Origin: Microbispora bryophytorum
GTDB lineage: Bacteria > Actinomycetota > Actinomycetes > Streptosporangiales > Streptosporangiaceae
Assembly (NCBI RefSeq): GCF_006874465.1
Contig: NZ_VIRL01000013.1
Location: forward strand, 124,001-188,000
Reading direction: 5' to 3'
DNA length: 64,000 nt
Shown here: one piece after another, positions 17,602 through 26,408 of the stretch
Layout: each line of letters begins with the position of its first letter
Numbering within the stretch: the stretch's first letter is position 1
Position numbers and translations under genes: made by a program
The notes under the pieces: generated by a model
Databases searched by the model: none
What the model saw: the letters and a program-made list of their open reading frames with translations, nothing else
Told to the model about the DNA's origin: nothing

Positions 17602-20064
17602 CTACGGGACGATGTTGACGAGCTTCGGCACCCGCACGATCACCTTGCGCGGCTCGCCGTCCAGGTAGGGCCGGACCTTGTCCGACGCCAGGGCCAGGGC
17701 CTGCAGGTCGGTCTCGGAGATGTCCGGGGAGACCTCCAGCCGGTCGCGGACCTTGCCCGCCACCTGGACCACGGCCGTGACCGACTCCCGGACCAGCAGC
17801 GCCGGATCCGCCTCGGGCCAGCCGGCCGTGGCGACCGACGGCGCGTGCCCAAGCCGCTCCCAGCCCTCCTCCGCTACGTACGGCGCGACCAGCGACAGCA
17901 TGACCGCCAGGGTCTGCGCGGCCTCGCGGACGGCGGGGTCGGCCGCGCCCGGCCCGGTGTCGATCGCCCGGCGGGTGGCTGTGGTCAGCTCCATCATGCG
18001 GGCCACCGCGACGTTGAACCGGTGGCTCTCGACGAGCTTGGTCACCTCGTCGATGGCCCGGTGGGTGACCTTGCGCAGTTCGACGTCGCCACCGGAGAGG
18101 TCGGCTCCCGGAGCGGAGGCCGCACCGGCCTCGGCCATCACGCGGAACGCGCGGGCGAGGAACTTCTGCGACGCGGCCGGTGAGACGTCGGCCCAGTCGA
18201 TGTCGTCCTCCGGCGGCCCGGCGAAGACCATGGTCAGCCGCACGGCGTCCACGCCGTACGCGTCGATCTGCTGGCCGAGGTCCACGCCGTTGCCCAGCGT
18301 CTTGGACATCGCCTTGCCCTGGTTGATCACCTGGCCCTGGTTGAGCAGGCGCAGGAACGGCTCGGTGAAGCCGACCATGCCCATGTCGTGAAGGACCTTG
18401 GTGAAGAACCGGGAGTAGAGCAGGTGGAGCACCGCGTGCTCCACGCCGCCCACGTACTGGTCGATCGGCCCCCACTTGCGGACCTTCTCGACGTCGAACG
18501 GCCCACCGTCGAAGTGCGGGTCGCAGTAACGCAGGTAGTACCACGAGGAGTCGACGAAGGTGTCCATCGTGTCGGTGTCCCGTTGCGCGGGGCCGCCGCA
18601 CTTCGGACATTCGACGTTGACCCAGTCGGCGGCGCTCGCCAGCGGCGAGACGCCCTTGGGCTGGAGGTCGGCGCCGCGCAGGTCGGGCAGCGTGACCGGG
18701 AGCTGGTCGTCCGGCACCGGGACCTCGCCGCAGTCCAGGCAGTGGATGATCGGGATCGGCGTGCCCCAGAACCGCTGCCGCGACAGCAGCCAGTCCCGCA
18801 GCCGGTAGTTCACCGCCGCCCTGCCGGTGCCGCGCTCCTCCAGGACCTCGATGATCTTCTGGATCGCCTCGGCCTTCGTCAGGCCGTCCAGCGGGCCGGA
18901 GTTCACCAGGGCGCCCTCGCCCGGGGTGGCGACGCCGGTCTCGCCGGGGTCGGCCAGGCCGGTGTGCACGACGACCTGCACAGGCAGGCCGAACTTCCGC
19001 GCGAAGTCGAGGTCGCGCTGGTCGTGCGCGGGCACCGCCATGATCGCGCCGTGGCCGTAGTCGGACAGCACGTAGTCGGCCGCCCAGACCGGGACGCGCT
19101 CCCCGTTGACCGGGTTGATCGCGTACACGCCGAGGAAGACGCCGGTCTTCTCCTTCTCCGTGGACAGCCGCTCGATGTCGGAGAGCTTGGCGACCTCGGC
19201 GCGGTAGGCGGCCAGCGCCTCACGCCGGTCGGGGGCGACGATCTCCTCGGCCAGCGGGGCGTCGGCGGCCACGACGAAGAACGTCGCGCCGTACAGGGTG
19301 TCGGGACGCGTGGTGTAGACGGTGACGGGCTCGTCCCGGCCCTCGATGCGGAACTGGACGTCGGCTCCGGTGGAGCGGCCGATCCAGTTGCGCTGCATGG
19401 TCAGCACGCGATCCGGCCAGCCGCCCTCCAGCTGCGCCATGTCGTCGAGCAGCCGGTCGGCGTAGTCAGTGATCTTGAAGTACCACTGCGTCAGCTCGCG
19501 GCGGACGACGTCGGCGCCGCAGCGCTCGCACTTGCCGCCCACCACCTGCTCGTTGGCGAGCACGGTCTGGTCCTGCGGGCACCAGTTGACCAGGCCGCCC
19601 TTGCGGTAGGCCAGACCCCGCTCGTAGAAGCGGGTGAACAGCCACTGGTTCCAGTGGAAGTACTCCGCGTCGCTGGTGTGCAGGCGCCGCGACCAGTCGA
19701 AGGAGATGGCGTACCGCTTGAACGAGTTCGCCTGGGTCTCGATGTTCTTGTACGTCCACTCGGCGGGGTGGGCGTTGCGCTTGATCGCGGCGTTCTCGGC
19801 GGGCAGGCCGAAGGAGTCCCACCCGATGGGGTGCAGGACGTTGTAGCCCTTCTGGAACCAGTAGCGCGCGACGACGTCGCCGATCGCGAAGACCTCGCCG
19901 TGCCCCATGTGGAGGTCGCCGGAGGGGTAGGGGAACATGTCGAGCATGTACTTGCGCGGCCTGGTGTCCGCGAGGTCCTCGACCGCCTCGAAGGGGTTCA
20001 GTTCCTCCCACCGCGGCAGCCACTTGGCCTGCAGCGCCTGCGGGTCGTACACCGGCTCGTCCAC
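17602..20064 (-). CDS. leuS: Leucyl-tRNA synthetase
   Basis: An 820-residue class I synthetase charging tRNA-Leu. The HIGH motif appears as HMGH at residues 52-55 after [10 protein letters not shown]. The editing CP1 domain has [15 protein letters not shown]. The KMSKS motif is AMSKT with Lys588, a tolerated variant (Thr for the last Ser). Zinc-type cysteines occur in the Zn1 region (GGKCERCG) and near HCLDCG. I chose the GTG at 20064 because GAGGA lies six bases upstream; an in-frame GTG two codons earlier would abut the ribosome binding site. It is divergent from the membrane protein at 20339. Confidence 0.96.
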   Translation of the reverse strand: MDEPVYDPQALQAKWLPRWEELNPFEAVEDLADTRPRKYMLDMFPYPSGDLHMGHGEVFAIGDVVARYWFQKGYNVLHPIGWDSFGLPAENAAIKRNAHPAEWTYKNIETQANSFKRYAISFDWSRRLHTSDAEYFHWNQWLFTRFYERGLAYRKGGLVNWCPQDQTVLANEQVVGGKCERCGADVVRRELTQWYFKITDYADRLLDDMAQLEGGWPDRVLTMQRNWIGRSTGADVQFRIEGRDEPVTVYTTRPDTLYGATFFVVAADAPLAEEIVAPDRREALAAYRAEVAKLSDIERLSTEKEKTGVFLGVYAINPVNGERVPVWAADYVLSDYGHGAIMAVPAHDQRDLDFARKFGLPVQVVVHTGLADPGETGVATPGEGALVNSGPLDGLTKAEAIQKIIEVLEERGTGRAAVNYRLRDWLLSRQRFWGTPIPIIHCLDCGEVPVPDDQLPVTLPDLRGADLQPKGVSPLASAADWVNVECPKCGGPAQRDTDTMDTFVDSSWYYLRYCDPHFDGGPFDVEKVRKWGPIDQYVGGVEHAVLHLLYSRFFTKVLHDMGMVGFTEPFLRLLNQGQVINQGKAMSKTLGNGVDLGQQIDAYGVDAVRLTMVFAGPPEDDIDWADVSPAASQKFLARAFRVMAEAGAASAPGADLSGGDVELRKVTHRAIDEVTKLVESHRFNVAVARMMELTTATRRAIDTGPGAADPAVREAAQTLAVMLSLVAPYVAEEGWERLGHAPSVATAGWPEADPALLVRESVTAVVQVAGKVRDRLEVSPDISETDLQALALASDKVRPYLDGEPRKVIVRVPKLVNIVP

Positions 20065-20301
20065 TTCCACTCCTCGCCAGGCGGCTGGAATCACACAGAT
20101 GAAGGCGTCCGCCGGGGGCAGGGTCCCTGCTTCGCGGTCCGAGGCACACGGTCTCCGCGCTCTCACGCTCCGAGACGGCTGCCCGCTCAGCAGGGTGGCG
20201 GCACGCGTGTCAAGCGTAGCGCAGACCGCAACGGGGACGCGGATTGATCTTGTGGGCTGACCTCGCCTGTCAAAGCGTGATACCCGATGGTGATAGATCC
20301 G

Positions 20302-20332
20302 TTGTGGGGTCTTATGTCCCTTCCAATACTGT
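20302..20332 (+). promoter_or_regulatory. Possible leaderless promoter
   Basis: TTGTGG (20302-20307) and TACTGT (20327-20332) are spaced by 19 bases. The GTG start of the next gene follows six bases later. The rest of the 274-base gap toward leuS shows no supported element. Confidence 0.4.
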
Positions 20333-20338
20333 GCTGCC

Positions 20339-22018
20339 GTGGCCAACTCATTCCCGCCCGAGGATTTGCCGATGCAGGACCCGCCCACCGACCCCACGGG
20401 TGAGCAGTTCCGCGAGGCATTCCGCGGTTTCGCTGCGGCAGCCCCCGGCGCGCATGAGATCATGCCAGGCACCCCCAATTCGGGCATGATCTCGGGAGGT
20501 ACCGTGCCCACGGACCGCAGTGAACACCAGCGGGAGCCGGCGTGGCCGGAGATCCCGCCGGCCTGGCCCGAGGTGCCTCCGCCCTCGTCCTTCACCCCGA
20601 CCGTCCGGTCCTTCGTCGAGGGGGCGCCGCAGCAGCCCGCGGACGCGACCGCGACCATGGCGGGCCCGGTTCCCGGCACCGCTCCGCAGCAGCCCTTCAC
20701 CGCCTTCGGCGCGCCCGACCGGTCCCGGACCACTCCTCACTTCGGCCCGCCGCCGGACGGCTTCAGGAACGCGGACGGCTTCAATGGCGCAGGCGGCGTC
20801 GGCGGTGCGGAGAACTTCAACGGTGCGGACGGCTTCGGCGGCCCCGCGCCGACGTACGGCATGCCGGGCCCCGCACACCCTGGTCAGGACCAAGGCCACC
20901 AGGACCAGAGCCGGCACCAAGGGCAGGGACCGGGTCAGGGCCAGGGCCAAGCGCAGGGCCTGAGCCAGGGACAGGGCCTGGGCCAAGCGCAGGGCCAGGG
21001 CCTGGGTCAGGCCGGCCCGCACGCGGGCCAGTTCCCGGGCGGCCCGGACCGCCCCAGGCCCGCCGCGCCGTTCACCCCTTCGGTCCGCTCGTTCGCCGAG
21101 TCCGCCCCGCCCGCCTCCGCCACACCGCCCCAGCCCCAGCCCCAGCCGGAGGATCCGTACCGGCCGTTCGTGACGGCGGGACAGATCAGCGGGCCGAAGA
21201 CGCCCCCCGCGCACCGGCAGCAGGAGCTGTGGAACACGGTCTTCGGGGAGAACTACCAGGCGATCGACGAGTACGAGGACGACGAGTCCGGCCGTCCGGT
21301 CTGGCTGTACGCGCTGGTGGCCTCGGTCGTCGCGGCGCTCGTCGGGGTGCTCGTGTGGGCGTTCGCCGCCGGGCCGCTCAGCTCCGGCGACGCGGCCGAG
21401 GCGGCGACGTCCGCGAAGCCGTCCCCCGCCAATTCCCACGCCACGACCAAGCCGCAGACCCAGACGTCGTCACGGCTGCCCGTCTACAGGGGCACGGCCT
21501 CCCCCGTGAACGGCGTGCTCACCGACACCGCCGGCCGCATCACGCTGCCCAAGCTCGGCGGCCCCTGGCAGGCGGACGCCGACCCGGCTCAGACCAAGGC
21601 GACGTACGGCTTCACCAGCAGGCAGTACGTGCCGGCCGGCATGACGACCAAGGGCAAGCGCGAGTTCGCCGTGGTGATGTCGGGCCCCCTGTCGCAGTCG
21701 CTGGCCGCGAAGTACACCACACCCGGCAACCTGGGACCGGTGGTGAACGCGGTGATGTATCGGGCGCGGCAGACGCAGTTCCCCAAGGACAACAAGATCG
21801 CCAAGGTCGCCCAGCAGCGCCTGACGCGCAACAACCTCACCGGGCTGGCGGCGGCCTACAAGGTGACCGCCGACGGCGCGACCACCACGGTCGTGATCGC
21901 GGCCGTGAACACCGGCGCCGACCTTCCCACGATCGTCTACATGGCCGTGCCCGAGCTCAAGAACGACCTGCTCCCCGACGTCAACACGGTCTTCCGGTCG
22001 ATCAAGCCCCTCGGCTGA
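20339..22018 (+). CDS. Gly/Gln-rich single-pass membrane protein, unknown function
   Basis: A 559-residue protein with no recognised family over most of its length. The N-terminal ~300 residues are low-complexity and cytoplasmic. They carry two copies of a motif, [13 protein letters not shown] (about residue 83) and [13 protein letters not shown] (about 243), plus a [18 protein letters not shown]-type tract at about 197-225. A single membrane helix follows ([21 protein letters not shown], about 323-343), then a folded ~200-residue domain outside the membrane. The architecture (disordered tail, one helix, extracellular domain) and the C-terminal pattern resemble the smaller protein at 50734-51774. 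A role in the cell envelope is only a guess. Confidence 0.75.
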   Translation: MANSFPPEDLPMQDPPTDPTGEQFREAFRGFAAAAPGAHEIMPGTPNSGMISGGTVPTDRSEHQREPAWPEIPPAWPEVPPPSSFTPTVRSFVEGAPQQPADATATMAGPVPGTAPQQPFTAFGAPDRSRTTPHFGPPPDGFRNADGFNGAGGVGGAENFNGADGFGGPAPTYGMPGPAHPGQDQGHQDQSRHQGQGPGQGQGQAQGLSQGQGLGQAQGQGLGQAGPHAGQFPGGPDRPRPAAPFTPSVRSFAESAPPASATPPQPQPQPEDPYRPFVTAGQISGPKTPPAHRQQELWNTVFGENYQAIDEYEDDESGRPVWLYALVASVVAALVGVLVWAFAAGPLSSGDAAEAATSAKPSPANSHATTKPQTQTSSRLPVYRGTASPVNGVLTDTAGRITLPKLGGPWQADADPAQTKATYGFTSRQYVPAGMTTKGKREFAVVMSGPLSQSLAAKYTTPGNLGPVVNAVMYRARQTQFPKDNKIAKVAQQRLTRNNLTGLAAAYKVTADGATTTVVIAAVNTGADLPTIVYMAVPELKNDLLPDVNTVFRSIKPLG

Positions 22019-22020
22019 CC

Positions 22021-22041
22021 ACCGGCCGGCCGGTCCGGCCG
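22021..22041. terminator. Hairpin between converging genes
   Basis: CGGCCGG (22023-22029) pairs with CCGGCCG (22035-22041) across a 5-nt loop. It fills the 24-base gap between the converging membrane-protein and P450 genes, so it may terminate both. Confidence 0.4.
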
Positions 22042-22042
22042 A

Positions 22043-23326
22043 TCAGAACTCGCAGGTCATGTGCTTGATGCCGTTGATGAAGCTGGACAGCAGGCGCTCC
22101 GGCTCGCCCGCCTCGATCTGCGGGACCCGCCGCAGCAGCTCGCGGAACATCGCGGTGATCTCGCGGCGGGCCAGGTGGGCGCCGAGGCAGAAGTGGGGAC
22201 CTGGGCCGCCGAAGCCGACGTGCGGGTTGGGGTCGCGCCGGATGTCGAAGCGCAGCGGGTCGTCGAACACCCGCTCGTCGCGGTTGGCCGCCCAGTAGTA
22301 CAGCAGGACCTTCTCGCCCTTGCGGTAGAGGTTGCCGTTCATCTCGTGGTCCCGGGTGACCTTGCGGCGCATGTAGTTGACCGGCGCGGCCAGCCGGACG
22401 ATCTCCTCGATCGCGCGCGGCGCCCGGCCCTCGAAGTCCTCCAGCCACAGCCGCCGCTGCTCCGGGTTGACCGTGAGCAGCCGCATGCCGTGCGAGATGG
22501 CGTTGCGGGTGGTCTCGTTACCGGCCACGACGAGCAGGATGAAGAACGAGCCGAGCTCCTGGGCCGTCAGCCGCTCCCCGTCGATGTTGGCGTTGACGAG
22601 GGACGAGGTGAGGTCATCGGTGGGCGTCTCCATCCGCAGCGCGGCCAGGTCCTGGACGAGCTGCTGCAGCTCCATCCCCGCGGTGAGCAGCGCGTGGGCG
22701 ATGTCCGCACGCTCGCTCACGTATTCGGGGTCGGTGGCGCCGAGGACGATGTTCGAGCGGTCGAAGACGAACCGGTAGTCCTTCTCCGGGATGCCCATCA
22801 TGTCGCAGATGATCTTCAAGGGCAGCCTGGCGGCCACCTCGGTGACGAAGTCGCAGCCGGGGCCGGTCTCCAGCAGCTCGTCCACGATGCGCGAGGCCGC
22901 GGCGTCCACGTCGGACTCGAACTGCTTGATCATCTTCGGGGTGAAGGCGCGCGAGACGATCCGCCGCAGGCGCGCGTGCCGCGGGTCGTCCATGTTGATC
23001 ATTGAGCCGAAGTATTCGGCGAACTCCGCCGGCAGGTCCGGGATGTTGGTCGCCCCGCCGTCGCCCGAGCAGAAAACCTCGGGATTGCGGCTGGCCTCCA
23101 GGATGTCGGCGTGCCGGACCAGCGCGTGGTAGCCCGGCCCGGTGACGCCGCCCAGGCTGAACTCGGGCTCCGGGAAGAAGGCCGGCTTGTCCAGGTCGCG
23201 CAGCAGCCGGAAGGCGTGCTCCCGCTCCTCGTCCGGGCGGCCCCAGAAGTCCCAGTCGTTCAGGTCGATGTCCGCCGCCGAGGTGATGGCCGTGCGCTTC
23301 CCGGGGTCCGTCGGCTGTGTCGTCAT
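22043..23326 (-). CDS. Cytochrome P450 (CYP124/CYP125/CYP142-like)
   Basis: A 427-residue soluble bacterial P450. The I-helix oxygen motif is VVAGNETTRN, the K-helix ExxR is EEIVR, and the heme thiolate is Cys380 in FGGPGPHFCLGAHLAR. The conserved GSMINMDDPRHARLRRIVSRAFTPK block and NYMRRKVTRD place it with mycobacterial CYP124/CYP125/CYP142-type enzymes, which oxidise the terminal carbon of methyl-branched lipids or sterol side chains. Exact substrate unknown. A close paralogue sits at 24991-26259. Its upstream region contains AACC-N6-GGTT (23356-23369). It needs a ferredoxin partner, which is not in this window. Confidence 0.92.
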   Translation of the reverse strand: MTTQPTDPGKRTAITSAADIDLNDWDFWGRPDEEREHAFRLLRDLDKPAFFPEPEFSLGGVTGPGYHALVRHADILEASRNPEVFCSGDGGATNIPDLPAEFAEYFGSMINMDDPRHARLRRIVSRAFTPKMIKQFESDVDAAASRIVDELLETGPGCDFVTEVAARLPLKIICDMMGIPEKDYRFVFDRSNIVLGATDPEYVSERADIAHALLTAGMELQQLVQDLAALRMETPTDDLTSSLVNANIDGERLTAQELGSFFILLVVAGNETTRNAISHGMRLLTVNPEQRRLWLEDFEGRAPRAIEEIVRLAAPVNYMRRKVTRDHEMNGNLYRKGEKVLLYYWAANRDERVFDDPLRFDIRRDPNPHVGFGGPGPHFCLGAHLARREITAMFRELLRRVPQIEAGEPERLLSSFINGIKHMTCEF

Positions 23327-23505
23327 GGTGGGGGCCGGCCCTTCCGAGTGACTAGAACCACATTCGGTTGACAGTCTGCCACACCCGCCGGTTCAGCCGC
23401 AGTGGGTCAGGCGGGCATGCCTGCGCCGGCCGGGCGGCCCCTGGTGGACGCCGCGGTAGACGAGGTGGACCACACCGCCACCGTCGCGGGCCGCACCCGC
23501 GGATT

Positions 23506-23707
23506 TCACGTATCGGTTCCGAAGGAGGACGGCAACGCCGTCGCCTGCGTCGAGCGGTAGCGCGAGGGCGGGATGCCGTACAGGTCGACGAACGCCTGGC
23601 GGAGGGCCTCGGCCGTCCCGAAGCCGCAGCGGGCCGCGATCGCGGCCATCGGCAGCGACGTGGAGGCGAGCAGGTGGGCGGCGGCCTCGGCGCGGGCCCG
23701 GCGCACA
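23506..23707 (-). pseudogene. Truncated AraC-family regulator (C-terminal DNA-binding part)
   Basis: The minus-strand frame reads RRARAEAAAHLLASTSLPMAAIAARCGFGTAEALRQAFVDLYGIPPSRYR. This is the second half of an AraC/GlxA-type helix-turn-helix pair, including the conserved AIAARCGFG and the final P..YR. The sensor domain and the first helix-turn-helix are missing. The similarity stops abruptly at about 23707, where a plus-strand membrane-protein frame begins. It is a broken gene. Confidence 0.75.
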
Positions 23708-23720
23708 CACGGGCCAGACG

Positions 23721-24044
23721 ATGTTCGCGGGGATGTTCGCACTCGGCCTGCTGTGGTCCGCGGCAGGGGTGGCGCCCTCGTACGCCCACGATCCCGAACT
23801 CGCCTACCTGCTGATGGCGTTCGACATGTCGGCCGGCATGGCCGTCTGGATGCGCGTGCGCGGACACGCCTGGGCTCCGATCCTGGAGATGTGCGGGGCG
23901 ATGTTCGTCCCGGTCGTGCCGTTGTTCCCGCTCCTGTGGCTGGGCCTGATCGACGGCATGGCCCTGATGGTCGCGGCCCACGTCGCGATGTTCCCGCTGA
24001 TGCTGGCGGCCATGCTGCGGCGCCGCGACGAGTACGCCCACTAG
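23721..24044 (+). pseudogene. Membrane protein, apparently truncated at its N-terminus
   Basis: A 107-residue frame with about three hydrophobic segments (LEMCGAMFVPVVPLFPLLWLGL and ALMVAAHVAMFPLMLAAML) and a basic end RRRDEYAH. It looks like the C-terminal part of a larger actinobacterial integral membrane protein; the motif around AVWMRVRGHAW is the kind seen mid-protein. It has no ribosome binding site, and its start lies at the point where the AraC fragment on the other strand breaks off. It may be expressed, but I read it as a remnant joined by deletion. Confidence 0.5.
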
Positions 24045-24148
24045 AGCTCTCGTTTCACTCCGCCGGCGCCGGCACTCCGCCCGGCCGTCGACGCGTTCGT
24101 CCGACAAATCACTACCCGGCGGCTGGAGCGCCGTGATACACAACCGCC

Positions 24149-24922
24149 GTGCAAAACATCTTGGAGTTCCCCGAGGTCCTGCGGCTGATCGAAGACCGCT
24201 CGGCCGCGTTCCGCGCTGCGATCGCATCCGCCCCCGACCTTGACGTCCAGGTCCCGACCTGCCCGGACTGGACGCTGCGCGAACTGGCGCAGCACCTCGG
24301 TGACGGCCGCCGCCGCCAGGCCGCCATCGTCGCGGCGGGGCCGGGCGCTGAGCCCCCGGCGAGGACGGACCCGAAGGGCGCCCCGACCGCGCCCCGCGAC
24401 CGCGAAGCCCTGGACGCCTGGCTCGCCGAGTCGACCGAGCTCGTGCTCGACGCGATGCGCGAGGCCGGCCCGGACCGCGGCTGCTGGACCTGGTGGGGCC
24501 GCTCGCAGGCCCCGGAGACCAGCGGAGCCGTGGCCCGGCACCAGATCCAGGAGATCGCCGTCCACACCTACGACGCCCAGCTCACCCAGGGCGCCGCACA
24601 GCCGCTGCCGACGGACGTCGCGGTCGAGGGCGTCGACGAGTTCCTGACGACCGTCTCGGCGACGACCGTCCCCTGGCCGTTCAAGCCGGCGACCATCGAC
24701 CTGCACACGACCGAGGGCCGCTCCTGGCGCCTGACCCTCAACGCCGACGGCGTCCGCTGCGACGACCTCGCCGCCGACGCGGAGCCGGGCGACATGGCGA
24801 TGCGAGGCGCAGCGAGTGAACTGGTCCTCTACTTCTACGAGCGCGTCCCGCTCGACAGCCTGGAGACCACCGGCGACACCAAGCCGATGGAGCAGCTCGC
24901 AGACTGGGACCCGAACGCGTAA
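24149..24922 (+). CDS. Maleylpyruvate isomerase family, mycothiol-dependent type (DinB fold)
   Basis: A 257-residue protein with the MDMPI N-terminal four-helix domain. CPDWTLRELAQHLG carries the first metal-ligand histidine, and ARHQIQEIAVHTYDAQL carries further histidines. A C-terminal SCP2-like domain follows. Family members use the actinobacterial thiol mycothiol for isomerisation or S-transfer. The specific reaction is unknown. It begins with a GTG at 24149. It stands alone between the broken-gene scar and the second P450, on the opposite strand to the P450s. Confidence 0.82.
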   Translation: MQNILEFPEVLRLIEDRSAAFRAAIASAPDLDVQVPTCPDWTLRELAQHLGDGRRRQAAIVAAGPGAEPPARTDPKGAPTAPRDREALDAWLAESTELVLDAMREAGPDRGCWTWWGRSQAPETSGAVARHQIQEIAVHTYDAQLTQGAAQPLPTDVAVEGVDEFLTTVSATTVPWPFKPATIDLHTTEGRSWRLTLNADGVRCDDLAADAEPGDMAMRGAASELVLYFYERVPLDSLETTGDTKPMEQLADWDPNA

Positions 24923-24990
24923 AACGCGCACTTGGCACTCGTCATCTGGCTCCGCTCATGATCACCAGGACAGCCCCCAAAGGCCGGCGC

Positions 24991-26259
24991 TCAGAAGCGG
25001 TAGCTCATGTGCTTGACGCCGTTGATGAAGTTGGACAGCAGGTAGGACGGCTCGCCCACGGAGCGGATGGCGGGCATCCGGTCGAACAGCTCCCGGAATA
25101 TCACGGTGATCTCCCGGCGGGCGAGGTGGGCGCCCAGGCAGTAGTGCGGGCCGGGGCCGCCGAAGCCGACGTGGGGGTTGGGACTGCGGGTGATGTCGAA
25201 GACGTCGGGATCGCGGAAGACCGCCTCGTCCCGATTCGCCGAGTTGTAGAACAGCAGGACCTTGTCGCCCGCGTGGTAGTCGTGGCCGTTCATCGTGTGG
25301 GCCCGTGTCACGGTGCGCCGGAACTGGATGACGGGGCTGGAGTAGCGGACGATCTCCTCCACGGCGCCCGCGATGCGCCCGTCGAAGTCCTCCAGGAGCA
25401 GCGCGCGCTGGCCGGGGTGGTCGGTGAGCAGTTTGAGCCCGTGGGCGATGGCGTTGCGGGTCGTCTCGCTGCCCGCGACGACCAGCAGAATGAAGAACGA
25501 GCCGAGCTCCTGGGCGGTCAGGCGTTCTTCGCCGTGCACGAGCATGCTGGTCAGGTCGCCGGTGGGCCGCCGGCGGCGCTCCGCGGCCAGGCGACGGGCC
25601 AGCCCGTTCAGGTCGTGCCCGGCCCGCAGCAGCGCGACCAGGCCGCGGGCCGTCGTCCAGCGGCCGAATGAGGCGTCCGGCCGAAACGGGTCGACGACGA
25701 CGCCCGAATATTCGGAGTCGGCGTTGGCCAGGATCGTGTTCGTACGGCGGAGCACCCGGTCGTGATGTTCGGCCGGGATGCCCATCATGTCGCAGATCAC
25801 CCGTACGGGTAATCGGGCGGCGATCTGGGGCACGAAGTCGCCGGGCCCCTCCCGCACGGCCCCGTCGACGATCTCCCGGGCGGCCCGGCCCAGGTCCTCC
25901 TCCATCTTGGCCAGGATGCGCGGGGTGAACGCCCGCGAGACGATCCGCCGCAGCCGGGCGTGCCGGGGATCGTCCATGTTGATCATGGAACCGAAGTAGA
26001 CGGCCAGCCAGCGCGGCATGTCGGGGATGCTGTTTGCCGTCGGCTCGCTGCTGAAGACGGCGGGGTCGCGGCTCGCCTCGGTCACGTCGGCGTGCCGTAC
26101 GAGCGCGTAGTAGCCGGGGCCGTGGCCGATGAAGGGGATCTTGTTCTCGCGGAAGAAGACGGGCTGGTCGAGCGCACGCAGGCGCCGGAACGCCTCGTGC
26201 CGCTCGGCCCGGGGCAGCCCCCAGAACGGGATGTGGGACAGGTCGGCAGCCGTGTCCAT
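24991..26259 (-). CDS. Cytochrome P450, paralogue of the upstream one
   Basis: A 422-residue P450 with VVAGSETTRN in the I-helix, EEIVR, and Cys374 in GGPGPHYCLGAHLAR. It shares long identical blocks with the P450 at 22043-23326 (GSMINMDDPRHARLRRIVSRAFTP; LTAQELGSFFILLVVAG), so the two arose by duplication. It carries an unusual insertion, YSGVVVDPFRPDASFGRWTTARG, in the F-G region that shapes the substrate pocket, so the two probably differ in substrate. I chose the ATG at 26259. It is divergent from the acyl-CoA synthetase with a palindromic site in the 149-base gap. Confidence 0.92.
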   Translation of the reverse strand: MDTAADLSHIPFWGLPRAERHEAFRRLRALDQPVFFRENKIPFIGHGPGYYALVRHADVTEASRDPAVFSSEPTANSIPDMPRWLAVYFGSMINMDDPRHARLRRIVSRAFTPRILAKMEEDLGRAAREIVDGAVREGPGDFVPQIAARLPVRVICDMMGIPAEHHDRVLRRTNTILANADSEYSGVVVDPFRPDASFGRWTTARGLVALLRAGHDLNGLARRLAAERRRRPTGDLTSMLVHGEERLTAQELGSFFILLVVAGSETTRNAIAHGLKLLTDHPGQRALLLEDFDGRIAGAVEEIVRYSSPVIQFRRTVTRAHTMNGHDYHAGDKVLLFYNSANRDEAVFRDPDVFDITRSPNPHVGFGGPGPHYCLGAHLARREITVIFRELFDRMPAIRSVGEPSYLLSNFINGVKHMSYRF

Positions 26260-26358
26260 GCCGACCACTCTCGTGCGTGGGCACGGCATCGTCAAGGGCC
26301 GGGAACGCCCGTGCAAACGGACCCTGAAAATCCGCCCCCAGAGCCGTTACGCTGAGGT

Positions 26359-26374
26359 ACCTACCGGTTGGTAT
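26359..26374. promoter_or_regulatory. Palindromic candidate operator
   Basis: TACCTACCGGTTGGTA is a 16-bp near-perfect palindrome (only one symmetrical base pair breaks it). It lies 35-50 bases upstream of the acyl-CoA synthetase start and 100 bases from the P450 start. Its form suits a TetR-type lipid regulator, but no such regulator is encoded next to it. Confidence 0.55.
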
Positions 26375-26408
26375 GGACCACGGAGTCCAACAGAAAAGGG
26401 AGCGGCAG

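Noticed and set aside
20065-20240. Possible T-box leader upstream of leuS (TCGGACCGCG on the minus strand)
   Set aside because: It resembles the T-box core TGGNACCGCG but the second base is wrong for pairing with the tRNA acceptor end, and no specifier loop or antiterminator could be drawn.
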